Assembly (NCBI RefSeq): GCF_027497255.1
Contig: NZ_CP114903.1
Span: forward strand, 3,162,001 to 3,226,000
Source of the DNA: Micromonospora sp. WMMD882
GTDB lineage: Bacteria > Actinomycetota > Actinomycetes > Mycobacteriales > Micromonosporaceae
Reading direction: 5' to 3'
DNA length: 64,000 bases
Shown piece by piece: positions 24,154-32,658 of the stretch (its first letter is position 1; each line of letters begins with the position of its first letter). A program made the position numbers and the translations under genes. The notes beneath the pieces are model-generated. The model saw nothing but the letters and a program-made list of their open reading frames with translations, searched no databases and was not told the origin of the DNA.

Positions 24154-25560
24154 ATGACCTCCGAACGGCGCGCCACGATCGGCCGGGGACTGCTCCGCCG
24201 CAAACCGGTGGAGGAGATCACCGAGGAGACCGACGAGGGCCTGGCCCGGTCGCTCGGGCTCTGGCAGCTCACCGCGATCGGGGTGGGCGGCATCATCGGC
24301 GCGGGCATCTTCGCGCTGGCCGGGGCGGTCGCCAACGAGACGGCCGGGCCGGCCGTGCTGCTGTCGTTCCTGATCGCGGGGGTGGCCAGCGCGGCGGCGG
24401 CGCTGTCGTACGCGGAGTTCGCCGGCATGATCCCGAAGGCCGGCTCGGCCTACACCTACGGGTACGTGGTGCTCGGCGAGGCGGTGGCCTGGTTCATCGG
24501 CTGGGACCTGCTGCTGGAGTACACCGCGATCGTGGCGGTGGTGGCGATCGGCATCTCCGGCTACTTCGGTTTCCTCGTCGGCGAGCTGGGGGTGGCGCTG
24601 CCGGAGTGGATGCTCGGCGCGCCCGGCAGCGGCGAGGGCCGGGTGGTGGACCTGTTCGCGGTGCTGCTCTGCCTGCTCATCGCGTTCCTGCTGAATCTGG
24701 GCATCAAGAGCGCGGCCCGGTTCGAGACGTTCGTGGTCGGGTTGAAGGTCGCCGTGGTGCTGCTGGTGATCGTGGTCGGCTTCTTCCACGTCCGGACGGA
24801 GAACTACTCGCCGTTCTTCCCGTTCGGGGTGGGCGGGGCGTTGACCGGCGCGGCCACCGTCTTCTTCGCCGTGTTCGGGTACGACGCGATGAGCACCGCC
24901 GCCGAGGAGTCGAAGGACGCCCGCCGGCACATGCCGAAGGCCATCATCTACTCGCTGGCCATCTCGATGGTGCTGTACGTGCTGGCCACGCTGGTGCTGA
25001 CCGGCATGCAGAACTACACCGAGATCGACGCGGAGAGCGGCTTCTCCTCGGCGTTCGCCTCGGTGGGGCTCTCCGGGCTGGCCAGCGTGATCGCGGTCGG
25101 CGCGATCATCGGCATCCTGACGGTGATGTTCACCTTCATGCTCGGGGTGACCCGGGTGTGGTACTCGATGAGCCGCGACGGCCTGCTGCCCGCCTGGTTC
25201 GCCAAGCTGCACCCGGTGCGCCGGGTGCCGAGCCGGGTCACCTGGATCGTCGGGGTCGGCTCCGCGCTGATCGCCGGTTTCCTGCCGATCCGGGAGGCCG
25301 CCGAGCTGACCAACATCGGCATCCTGCTGGCGTTCGTGGTGGTCTGCGTCGCGGTGATCGTGCTGCGTTACCGCCGCCCGGACGCCCCGCGCACGTTCCG
25401 GCTGCCCGGGATGCCCGTCGTCCCCGCCCTCGGGGCGATCTTCTCGCTGTGGCTGATCACCTTCCTGGCGGCCCAGACCTGGCTGCGCTTCGCGGTCTGG
25501 TTCCTGATCGGCGCCCTCGTCTACGCCCTCTACGGCTACCGCCGCTCCCGCCTGCGGTGA
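24154..25560 (+). CDS. APC-family amino acid permease (cationic amino acid transporter type)
   Basis: A 468-residue permease with twelve predicted helices. The first carries the family signature GVGGIIGAGIFALAG. Downstream, FFAVFGYDAMSTAAEESKDARRHMPKAI matches the CAT/YfnA branch, which takes up cationic or broad-range amino acids by proton symport. GAGGGGG stands six bases before the ATG. It ends in YRRSRLR. A strong hairpin follows directly, shared with the convergent gene. Confidence 0.9.
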   Translation: MTSERRATIGRGLLRRKPVEEITEETDEGLARSLGLWQLTAIGVGGIIGAGIFALAGAVANETAGPAVLLSFLIAGVASAAAALSYAEFAGMIPKAGSAYTYGYVVLGEAVAWFIGWDLLLEYTAIVAVVAIGISGYFGFLVGELGVALPEWMLGAPGSGEGRVVDLFAVLLCLLIAFLLNLGIKSAARFETFVVGLKVAVVLLVIVVGFFHVRTENYSPFFPFGVGGALTGAATVFFAVFGYDAMSTAAEESKDARRHMPKAIIYSLAISMVLYVLATLVLTGMQNYTEIDAESGFSSAFASVGLSGLASVIAVGAIIGILTVMFTFMLGVTRVWYSMSRDGLLPAWFAKLHPVRRVPSRVTWIVGVGSALIAGFLPIREAAELTNIGILLAFVVVCVAVIVLRYRRPDAPRTFRLPGMPVVPALGAIFSLWLITFLAAQTWLRFAVWFLIGALVYALYGYRRSRLR

Positions 25561-25563
25561 GCA

Positions 25564-25609
25564 GGACGGACGCCGTCCGGCACGGTAGACGTCCGGACGG
25601 CGTCCGTCC
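25564..25609. terminator. bidirectional terminator
   Basis: A perfect 17-bp stem: GGACGGACGCCGTCCGG at 25564-25580 pairs with 25593-25609, with a 12-base loop. It fills the gap between the converging permease and serine hydrolase genes. Confidence 0.85.
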
Positions 25610-25615
25610 GTCCGA

Positions 25616-27106
25616 TCAGAACGCGACCAGCAGGCCCAGCACGACGAACACGACCTCGACCGTCAGCCCGGCCCAGCGCCGCCAGGGCGGCACGCCGGCC
25701 ACCAGCGGCAGGCCCGGCCACCGGCGCGCCGCCGCCACCAGCGCCGCCGCGCTCGCCGCGCAGCCGAGCGCCCACACCCAGCCGGGCGCCAGCGTCCACT
25801 CCCCCAGCCGGTACGCCAACAGCAGCAGCACCGGCGCGGAGAGGGCCGTGCCGACCAGCGTCAGCCGGTCCGGGCCACGCCGGGCCACGGTGGCCAGCGA
25901 CCAGCCGCCCATCAGGCTGAGCGCCAGGGCCAGGCCCACCCCGACCCAGCCGGGCAGGCCGACGCCGTCGGTCCCGGCCAGGTCCTCCTCGGGTACGTCG
26001 AGCAGCCGCAGCCCGATCGCGTCCACCCGGCGGTCGGTGTTGCCGAGCACCACCACGCCGCGCCCGGCGGCCCGGTCGACGCCGACGTACGCCCGGAAGC
26101 CGCCGGTGCCGCCGTTGTGCCAGACGACCTCGCGGTCGCCGTGCCGGGTGGTGAACCAGCCGTACCCGACGCGGTTGCGGTCGTCCTCGGTGAAGCGTGG
26201 GGTGGTGGCGTCCGCTCCCGGGGCGGCGCCGGCGAGCAGCGCGGTGACCAGCCGGCCGAGGTCACCGGCGGTGGACCAGAGACCGATACCGGCCGGCGCC
26301 CAGCCGGAACCGGTCCACGCGTCGGCCGGTCGACCGGCGGCCCGGCTGCCCTCGGCGTGCCCGGCGGGCAGGGCCGCCCCGTCCAGGTGGAAGCCGGTAC
26401 GGCTGAGTCCCAGCGGGCCGAGCAGTTCCCGGTCCAGCAGCTCGGGGTAGCTGACGCCGGCCTTGGCGGCGAGCGCCTGCCCGAGCAGGGCCGCCCCGAA
26501 GTTGGAGTAGCGCACCTCGCCCCGCCCGTCGCCGGGCTCCGTGTCGGAGGCGGTCCGGACCAGCCAGTCGACGTCCTGCCCGGCGTACGGGTCGGCGGCG
26601 GCGAGGTTCGCCCACCACACCTTCGCCAGGCCGGTCGGGAACGGCATCGGCACCCGGGGCAGCCCGGAGCGGTGGCTGGCCAGCTCGGCCAGGGTCACCT
26701 CGCCGGCCGGGCCGGTGACCGCCGGCAACGCGTCGCGCAGCCGGTCGTCCGGGCGTACGACACCGTCGGCGACCTGGTCGGCGAGGAGCATGCCGGTGAG
26801 CGCCTTGCCGACCGAGCCGATCTCGAAGGCGGTGTCCGCCTCGACGGGCGCGCCGCCCGTGTCCCGCGCGCCGAGCCCGGCGACCCGGACGCGGCCGGGC
26901 TCGACCAGGGCCACCGAGAGCCCGCGCAGCCCCTCGGTGTCCCCGGCGGCGTCCCGGACGGCGGCGGCGAGTTCGGCGTCGCCGGTGGTGGCTGCGGGCA
27001 GGCGCGGCGGTCGGGGCATCCCGACCAGGCCGATCACGCCGACGACGAGTCCGACGACGGTGGCGGTGGCGGTGGCGGTGGCGGTGGCGGCGCTCAGCTT
27101 GCGCAC
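25616..27106 (-). CDS. membrane-anchored serine hydrolase (beta-lactamase fold)
   Basis: A 496-residue protein. An N-terminal signal or anchor contains an Ala-Thr repeat (TATATATATVVGLVVGVIGLV) coded by GGTGGC-type hexamers. The hydrolase domain has SVGK (S-x-x-K), YSN in VRYSNFGAALLG, and HNGGTGGF as the third motif. Three to four membrane helices form the C-terminus from about residue 365. The catalytic domain is thus likely displayed outside the cell. Such fusions are peptidase- or esterase-like enzymes of unknown substrate. It may share regulation with the ArsR gene upstream on the same strand. Confidence 0.87.
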   Translation of the reverse strand: MRKLSAATATATATATVVGLVVGVIGLVGMPRPPRLPAATTGDAELAAAVRDAAGDTEGLRGLSVALVEPGRVRVAGLGARDTGGAPVEADTAFEIGSVGKALTGMLLADQVADGVVRPDDRLRDALPAVTGPAGEVTLAELASHRSGLPRVPMPFPTGLAKVWWANLAAADPYAGQDVDWLVRTASDTEPGDGRGEVRYSNFGAALLGQALAAKAGVSYPELLDRELLGPLGLSRTGFHLDGAALPAGHAEGSRAAGRPADAWTGSGWAPAGIGLWSTAGDLGRLVTALLAGAAPGADATTPRFTEDDRNRVGYGWFTTRHGDREVVWHNGGTGGFRAYVGVDRAAGRGVVVLGNTDRRVDAIGLRLLDVPEEDLAGTDGVGLPGWVGVGLALALSLMGGWSLATVARRGPDRLTLVGTALSAPVLLLLAYRLGEWTLAPGWVWALGCAASAAALVAAARRWPGLPLVAGVPPWRRWAGLTVEVVFVVLGLLVAF

Positions 27107-27196
27107 GGCGAACTCCTTCCGGCCGCGCCCGTCCTGCCCGACCCGACGGGCGGGCGGGCGGTGGACCGGGGGGCCGCGGATCGGTGGCGGACGGGG

Positions 27197-27730
27197 TCAG
27201 CGGCGGGCGGCGGTGAGGATGGCGAGCAGGGGGACCACCCGGTCCGGGGGGACGGCCCAGCGACCGCGGGCGGCGCTGCGCAGCCAACCGGCGGCGGTGA
27301 GCTGCCGCAGGTGGTGGTGGAGCTGGCCGGTGGTGCCGAGCTCCTCGATCTCGGCCAGCTCGGCGGTGCCGCGCCGGCCGCCGAGGATCTCGCGCAGCAG
27401 GCGCAGCCGGACGGGGTGGGCCAGGGCGGTCAGCACGGCGGCGGAGTCGGCCCAGTCACCGGCGAGCACGTCGTCGACGGGCAGGCCGTACTGCCAGTCG
27501 TACCGCTCACCGTCGAGGTCGACGGCGCCGGTGTAGAGGACGGCGCCGGGGTGCCCGGCCGGGAGCCGCTGCTTGAGGCCGTTCAGCGCCCAGAACACGT
27601 CGTCGGCGTCCGGCGCGGTGGTGGGCGCGGTGGCGGCGGGCACGGTCGCGGCCGGGTCGGCTGTGACCTGCTCACGCAGCTCGGCGACCTGCGCCTCCAG
27701 CGCGGCCACCCGGTCCTCCAGTGATGCCAT
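27197..27730 (-). CDS. ArsR-type winged-helix regulator
   Basis: A 177-residue protein. An N-terminal coiled coil (MASLEDRVAALEAQVAELREQV) leads through an Ala/Pro/Thr linker to a helix-turn-helix domain: TALAHPVRLRLLREILGG, then ELGTTGQLHHHLRQLTAAGWL. It lacks the metal-binding ELCVCDL motif, so it probably senses something else. The ATG at 27730 has no Shine-Dalgarno but a TAGTAT ends seven bases before it, suggesting a leaderless mRNA. A palindrome overlaps this promoter. The downstream gene is the serine hydrolase, 90 bases away. Confidence 0.85.
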   Translation of the reverse strand: MASLEDRVAALEAQVAELREQVTADPAATVPAATAPTTAPDADDVFWALNGLKQRLPAGHPGAVLYTGAVDLDGERYDWQYGLPVDDVLAGDWADSAAVLTALAHPVRLRLLREILGGRRGTAELAEIEELGTTGQLHHHLRQLTAAGWLRSAARGRWAVPPDRVVPLLAILTAARR

Positions 27731-27737
27731 GACCCTG

Positions 27738-27763
27738 ATACTACGAAGATACGTAACTTCGTA
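27738..27763 (-). promoter_or_regulatory. leaderless promoter with overlapping operator palindrome
   Basis: TACGAAG (27742-27748) and CTTCGTA (27757-27763) form a perfect 7-bp inverted repeat around ATACGTAA. On the minus strand TAGTAT (27743-27738) fits an actinobacterial -10 hexamer and ends seven bases before the ArsR start codon. Repressor binding here would block the promoter, so autoregulation is likely. Confidence 0.55.
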
Positions 27764-27774
27764 CAAGTCGGCGA

Positions 27775-29391
27775 TCAGTGGGTGACGCTGACCCGTACGT
27801 GCTCCGGGATGTCGAGCCACCAGGTCGCCGCCCGCCGGGCCGGGTCGGGCAGCCCCGGGGCGTCCCGCAGCCGCCGCAGGTACCCCTGCTGGCCGGAGAC
27901 GCCGAGGCTGTAGACGAGGCCGGTGACGGCGGTGAACGCGGCGGCGTCCCGAGTGCGCCTCCAGGCGTCCACGTGCCGACGCAGCGCCGCGCCCCAGAAC
28001 CGGCGATCACTGACGCCCCCCAGATGTCCGATAGCGAAGCACGCCGCGGCGCTCAACTCCGACGGCAGACGCGGCGCAGTGACGATGCCCTCGACGACGG
28101 GGCGCTGCTCCGCCCCACCGAGCACCCGCAGAGCCGTGACGAGCCGGACGTTCCGCGTCAGCCGCTCGGTCCGCGCCGGGTCGAGCTCGTCCGCGAGCAC
28201 CCGCGCCAGCGGAACCCCGAACGGGGTCGCGGCGACGAGCATCGTCGCGTACATCCGGGTGTCGCTGAGCGGATCGAAGAGGAGCTCCGCCACCAACCCG
28301 ACAAACACTGCGAACAGCGCCGGGGCAGGCTCGTCGCCCAGTAGCGCCACGGTGGCCCGAGCAACCCGGGTGGCGGTGGCCGCGTCGGCCGGTGACAGCG
28401 GCCGCCCGCCGTGACCGGTCACCGGTGGGCCCGATAGACCCGACAGGCCCGCCCCCGGCCGGGGCGGCAGATGCCCCCGACCCACCCCGGGGAAACGGTA
28501 GCCCCGGCGGCTCAGGAGCGAGGCCAGGACTCGGGCGTCGTCAGCGTGCGCCGGATCCGTCAGGAGATCCCGCACCACATCGGCGATCACGTCGAGCTGC
28601 TCCGGGGCGAAGTGGACGAAGCGAATCTTCCGCTCACAGGCCAGGAGCGCGCCGCACAGCGCCCGATCGTTGGTGGGGTCGGTCAGTTGCGCCAGGACCA
28701 CGCGCCCGGCGTCCGGGTGACGACTGGCGTCCAACACGCTGATCGTCTCGATGAAGATCTGGTTCTCCCGGTCCGCGCCCAGACTGGCGAGCGCCGCCAC
28801 CGCCGCCGGGCCGCAGGAGGGATGGCCGAGCAGGCGGTTCAGCGCCTCGAACCGCTGCCGCCACGACAGGTCGTGCGAGATGATCGTCTCGCGGACGAGA
28901 CGCTCCATCACTCGGGAACGGTAGGACCGGGGGAACACCATCAGGCCCGGCCGCGCCACCACGAGCCGGGACAGCTCGGTCCACTGTGGTCCGGACATCG
29001 ACGCGGTGGAGGCGGCCCGTTCCAGCAGGTCCTCCAACCGCTCCTCGCCAGCCGTCGGGTCCGCTCCCACCGGCGGTGGGACGCGCGGGGCGGCGGCCCA
29101 GCGCACCGCCTCTCCCCGGCCTGCCGAGTATCTCCACAGGAGATCGACGGTGCTGGTCAGGGTGCCCGGCCGCAGAGCGAGCAGTTCCTCGTAGCGGGCG
29201 ATCGCCGCCGTGGGCGGCCTGACGACGCCGGTCTCCCACCGGGAGATCCGACTCTCGCTCGCCGCCGTGGGCCAGGACCCGCCCCGGAACGCGGCCGCGA
29301 ATCGTCCGGCTCGGCTCCAGCTCCGGTCGCCGCCGAGCAACCGGTTGGTACGCAGCAGCCACGCGATCCGGTCGACCGTGTCTCCCACCAC
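27775..29391 (-). CDS. helix-turn-helix protein with long helical-repeat region
   Basis: A protein of about 538 residues. The N-terminal 100 residues hold an XRE-like helix-turn-helix (DRIAWLLRTNRLL, then SESRISRWETGVVRPPTAAIARYEELL). The rest is alpha-helical with HEAT/ARM-like character (VAALASLGADRENQ, LRRHVDAWRRTRDAAAF). I chose tandem GTG codons at 29391/29388, because upstream the frame runs into the divergent DUF2690 gene. The type is common in actinomycetes but of unknown role; DNA binding is likely, the partner unknown. It is divergent from a secreted DUF2690 protein gene. Confidence 0.7.
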   Translation of the reverse strand: MVGDTVDRIAWLLRTNRLLGGDRSWSRAGRFAAAFRGGSWPTAASESRISRWETGVVRPPTAAIARYEELLALRPGTLTSTVDLLWRYSAGRGEAVRWAAAPRVPPPVGADPTAGEERLEDLLERAASTASMSGPQWTELSRLVVARPGLMVFPRSYRSRVMERLVRETIISHDLSWRQRFEALNRLLGHPSCGPAAVAALASLGADRENQIFIETISVLDASRHPDAGRVVLAQLTDPTNDRALCGALLACERKIRFVHFAPEQLDVIADVVRDLLTDPAHADDARVLASLLSRRGYRFPGVGRGHLPPRPGAGLSGLSGPPVTGHGGRPLSPADAATATRVARATVALLGDEPAPALFAVFVGLVAELLFDPLSDTRMYATMLVAATPFGVPLARVLADELDPARTERLTRNVRLVTALRVLGGAEQRPVVEGIVTAPRLPSELSAAACFAIGHLGGVSDRRFWGAALRRHVDAWRRTRDAAAFTAVTGLVYSLGVSGQQGYLRRLRDAPGLPDPARRAATWWLDIPEHVRVSVTH

Positions 29392-29582
29392 ACCCCACCC
29401 CAGCGTCCGGAGTTCGCGCCGCCCGACCGGAAGCACGAAAGGTAGATCGACACAACCCCCGTTGCGGCACGTTTGTCCCGCTGCGATGGATCTCGCACGA
29501 CGAGGGTCGATGCGTACCGTCAGTCTGGCGCGCGCGACGAACCGGCCGGTGTCAGATCTCCGCCAGCGTCCGAGGAGTTCCT

Positions 29583-30020
29583 GTGACCAGACGTTCATTT
29601 TCGACCGTGGTGGCGACGGCCCTGTTCGCCATCACCGCCTTCCTCCTGCCGGTCAACCCGGCCGTCGCCGCCACGATCGGCGACGCGCCGGTCGGCGCGC
29701 CCGCCGTGCAGGCCGGCTGTTACGGCGACTGGTGCTCCGGCCAGGACCCCGAGGCCATGGGATGCAGCGCCGGCGCCTACACGGTCGCCTCGGCCTGGGC
29801 CGGGAGCTACCTGGTGGAGTTGCGCTGGTCCCCGTCCTGCCAGACCAACTGGGCTCGGATCGGCGGCAGCTGGACCGGGCCGCTCTGGGTGGTCCAGAGC
29901 ACCGGGTACAAGCACAGCTACAGCGGCTCCAACGGTTCCTACCGGTGGACGGCGATGATCTACAGCCCGTCGCTCGCCTGTCGGGCCGAAGCCGGTTCCA
30001 CGTACACCGCCTGGGTCTGA
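29583..30020 (+). CDS. secreted DUF2690 protein
   Basis: A 145-residue protein with a signal peptide ending near NPAVAA. The mature part has CYGDWCSGQDPEAMGC, then LVELRWSPSCQTNWARI, which fits DUF2690, a small cysteine-containing extracellular domain. Five cysteines remain after signal cleavage, suggesting disulphides. GAGGAG stands upstream of the GTG start. A strong hairpin follows the stop. DUF2690 often follows an HTH domain in other actinobacterial proteins; here an HTH gene is divergent, so a functional link is possible. Confidence 0.8.
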   Translation: MTRRSFSTVVATALFAITAFLLPVNPAVAATIGDAPVGAPAVQAGCYGDWCSGQDPEAMGCSAGAYTVASAWAGSYLVELRWSPSCQTNWARIGGSWTGPLWVVQSTGYKHSYSGSNGSYRWTAMIYSPSLACRAEAGSTYTAWV

Positions 30021-30050
30021 CCACCACAGGCTCTGGCCAGTCAGATCGAA

Positions 30051-30082
30051 CCGGCCGTCCGAGGGGCGCCTCGGACGGCCGG
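30051..30082 (+). terminator. terminator after the DUF2690 gene
   Basis: A perfect 13-bp stem: CCGGCCGTCCGAG at 30051-30063 pairs with 30070-30082 around a six-base loop, 31 bases after the stop codon. Confidence 0.75.
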
Positions 30083-30128
30083 GCGTCGTGGATTCACCGG
30101 TGGATCTCCCGCCGTTAACACCGCCACC

Positions 30129-30134
30129 TATAAC
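30129..30134 (+). promoter_or_regulatory. -10 hexamer of the secreted nuclease gene
   Basis: TATAAC ends ten bases before the ATG at 30145, within an AT-rich patch and with no Shine-Dalgarno between. This suggests a leaderless or very short leader transcript. Confidence 0.4.
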
Positions 30135-30144
30135 ATCGCTGAGT

Positions 30145-31344
30145 ATGAATATCCGGAGTATCGTCCGCTCGCGATCCGGGCGGCTGGTCACCGCGTTCAC
30201 CCTGGTCGTCGTCGTGGCAGCGCCCGTCGTGGCGACCTCGGCGTCGGCCGCGACCACGCTCACCGTCGCCCAGGCGCTCGCCGCCCAGGACGGCCGCGCC
30301 GCCACCGTCACCGGCTACGTGATCGGCCAGCCGACGGCGAGCAGCACGGTGCTCACCTCCGGCTTCACCGCCGACACGGCGCTCGCCATCGCCGACTCGG
30401 CCACCGAGACCAGCACCGGCCGGATGCTCTACGTCCAGGTCACCGCCGCGTACCGGAGCCAGTTCGGGCTGCTCACCAACCCGGGCCTGCGCGGTAGGGC
30501 GGTCACCACGACGGGGGCGCTCACCGCGTACTTCAGCCACGGCGGGCTGAAGAACCCGACCGCGATGAGCCTCGGCGGCGCCACCACGCCGCCCCCCACG
30601 TCGAGCCCGACGCCCACGCCGGGCCCGACCGGCACACCCGTCCCCGGTGGCGACTACGACTCGACGTACTACGCCGCCGCGATCGGCAAGACCGGCGCCG
30701 CGCTGCGCGGCTCGCTGCACACGATCATCAAGGCGCACACCCGGCTCTCGTACGACCAGGCGTGGGAGGCGCTCAAGGACACCGACCAGGACCCGGCGAA
30801 CCCGAACAACGTCGTCCTGCTCTACACCGGACGCTCGCAGAGCAAGAGCAGCAACGGCGGCGGCGCGAACGACTGGAACCGTGAGCACGTCTGGGCCAAG
30901 TCGCACGGCGACTTCGGCACCGCCACCGGCCCCGGCACCGACGTGCACCACCTGCGCCCGACCGACGTGTCGGTCAACTCCACCCGCGGCAACAAGGACT
31001 TCGACCTGGGCGGCAGCCCGATCGCGGAGGCCCCCGGCAACTACACCGACGCCGACTCGTTCGAGCCGCGCGACGCGGTCAAGGGCGACGTCGCGCGCAT
31101 GCTCATGTACATGACGATCCGGTACGAGGGCAACGACGGCTGGCCGAACCTGGAGCTGAACAACTCGGTCAACAACGGGACCGCCCCGTACCACGGCAAG
31201 ATGTCGGTGCTGCTCCAATGGCACCGGGCCGACCCGCCGGACAGCTTCGAGCAGCGGCGCAACCAGCGGATCTTCGAACGCTGGCAGGGCAACCGCAACC
31301 CGTTCGTCGACCACCCGGAGTGGGCCGCCTCGATCTGGGGCTGA
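30145..31344 (+). CDS. secreted endonuclease I-family nuclease with N-terminal OB-like domain
   Basis: A 399-residue extracellular protein. A signal peptide ends at SASA. Residues 36-145 form an OB-fold-like domain of the DUF6359 type (LTVAQALAAQDGRAATVTGYVIG). A Pro/Thr linker follows (about 150-172). The nuclease domain carries NREHVWAKSHG with His 248 and DVHHLRPTD with His 268/269, as in the endonuclease I/BsnI family, which degrades DNA or RNA outside the cell with a metal ion. The sequence ends NPFVDHPEWAASIWG, a usual family ending. Confidence 0.9.
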   Translation: MNIRSIVRSRSGRLVTAFTLVVVVAAPVVATSASAATTLTVAQALAAQDGRAATVTGYVIGQPTASSTVLTSGFTADTALAIADSATETSTGRMLYVQVTAAYRSQFGLLTNPGLRGRAVTTTGALTAYFSHGGLKNPTAMSLGGATTPPPTSSPTPTPGPTGTPVPGGDYDSTYYAAAIGKTGAALRGSLHTIIKAHTRLSYDQAWEALKDTDQDPANPNNVVLLYTGRSQSKSSNGGGANDWNREHVWAKSHGDFGTATGPGTDVHHLRPTDVSVNSTRGNKDFDLGGSPIAEAPGNYTDADSFEPRDAVKGDVARMLMYMTIRYEGNDGWPNLELNNSVNNGTAPYHGKMSVLLQWHRADPPDSFEQRRNQRIFERWQGNRNPFVDHPEWAASIWG

Positions 31345-31526
31345 CCGCCACCGGACCGCTGCGGCCACGGCCGGTCACCGGCGCTGCCCCGGGCACGCCG
31401 GTGACCGCCGTTCGCTGCCCCTGCCCGTGCCCCCGGCCGGGCCGGTGGCGACCCACCTCCGCCGGGCGCGCCCGCGAGCGGCGTCGCCCTGGGCGCGCCG
31501 ACGGTCAGGCATGCGTTGCCGAGACG

Positions 31527-31562
31527 CTGTCGAGCTGCCCCATATCCGGGGCAGCTCGACAG
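31527..31562. repeat. complete dispersed palindrome (15-bp stem)
   Basis: CTGTCGAGCTGCCCC (31527-31541), six bases ATATCC, then the exact inverse (31548-31562). It would form a perfect 15-bp hairpin. The same arm occurs at 12429, 12711 and 19019. It lies in the 394-base gap before the aldo/keto reductase gene, where I see no other feature. It could act as a terminator for the nuclease gene or be a mobile repeat. Confidence 0.8.
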
Positions 31563-31738
31563 GCAACCGGAACCTACCTGCCACCGGGCCGCGGCCACCG
31601 CCGGCCGGGCCACGCCGGGCCACGCCGGGACGACCAGCGGCGCGAGGTGGCCGGGAGGGTATGTGGCCGTGGCAGGTGAGCCACTCCGCCGTCGGGGTAC
31701 GACAGGCCAGGACACCGACGAGGCGCAGAAGGAGTGGC

Positions 31739-32593
31739 ATGGCCACCAACCCGATTCCGGACATCACGCTCAACGACGGCAACACCATCCCGCAGCTCGG
31801 CTTCGGGGTGTTCCAGATCGCGCCGCGCGACACCGTCGCCGCCGTACGGGAGGCGCTGGGGGTCGGCTACCGACACATCGACACCGCCCAGATGTACGGC
31901 AACGAGGCCGAGGTGGGGCAGGCGATCCGCACCTCCGGGCTGGAACGGGAGGAGGTCTTCGTCACCAGCAAGCTCAGCAACGCCTTCCACCGCCCGGAGG
32001 ACGCCCGCGGGGCGTTCCAGTCGACGCTCGACGAACTCAAAGTCAACTACATCGACCTGTTCCTGATCCACTGGCCGTTGCCCACCCGCTACGACGGTGA
32101 CTTCGTCTCCACCTGGAAGGTGTTGGAGGAGTTCAAGGCCGACGGGCGGGCCCGGTCGATCGGGGTGTCGAACTTCCAGGTGCCGCACCTGGAGCGGCTG
32201 GCTGCCGAGACGTCGACCGTGCCGGCGGTGAACCAGGTCGAGGCGCACCCGTACCTCGGCAACGAGCAGGTCCGCGCGTACGGGCGGGCGCACGGCATCG
32301 TCACCGAGGCGTGGTCGCCGATCGCCCAGGGCAAGGTCCTGCCCGACCCGGTGATCACCGAGATCGCCGAGCGGTCCGGGCGCACCCCGGCCCAGGTGGT
32401 GCTCCGCTGGCACATCCAACGCGGCGACATCGTCTTTCCCAAGTCGGTGACGCCGGCCCGGATCGCGGAGAACTTCCAACTCTTCGACTTCAGCCTGGAC
32501 GAGACCGACATGGACCGCATCACCGCTCTCGACCAGGGCGAATCCGGCCGTCAGGGCGCCCACCCGGACACCTTCGACTACCTTCCCGCCTGA
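31739..32593 (+). CDS. aldo/keto reductase
   Basis: A 284-residue (alpha/beta)8-barrel oxidoreductase. The catalytic tetrad is visible: Asp 48 and Tyr 53 in HIDTAQMYGNE, Lys 78 in VTSKL, and His 111 in LIHWP. The NADPH-binding C-terminal segment is VFPKSVTPARIAENFQLFDF. The length and motifs match 2,5-diketo-gluconate reductase-like enzymes, which reduce small aldehydes and ketones. AAGGAG stands just before the ATG. Physiological substrate unknown. Confidence 0.93.
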   Translation: MATNPIPDITLNDGNTIPQLGFGVFQIAPRDTVAAVREALGVGYRHIDTAQMYGNEAEVGQAIRTSGLEREEVFVTSKLSNAFHRPEDARGAFQSTLDELKVNYIDLFLIHWPLPTRYDGDFVSTWKVLEEFKADGRARSIGVSNFQVPHLERLAAETSTVPAVNQVEAHPYLGNEQVRAYGRAHGIVTEAWSPIAQGKVLPDPVITEIAERSGRTPAQVVLRWHIQRGDIVFPKSVTPARIAENFQLFDFSLDETDMDRITALDQGESGRQGAHPDTFDYLPA

Positions 32594-32603
32594 GTCGCGC
32601 GTA

Positions 32604-32652
32604 AGGAAGGGACCCTTCCCGCACGCCTGGCGTGCGGGAAGGGTCCCTTCCT
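32604..32652. terminator. bidirectional terminator with 24-bp perfect stem
   Basis: The bases at 32604-32627 are the exact inverse of 32629-32652, separated by one base. The outer part AGGAAGGGACCCTTCC is itself palindromic. It lies between the converging reductase and triple-repeat protein genes, directly before the latter's stop. Confidence 0.9.
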
Positions 32653-32658
32653 CGCATC

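Noticed and set aside
21715..25212. A 1165-codon minus-strand frame opposite the ABC and permease genes
   Set aside because: It runs antisense to genes with clear families (ABC ATPase, permease, APC transporter) and has no recognisable domain.
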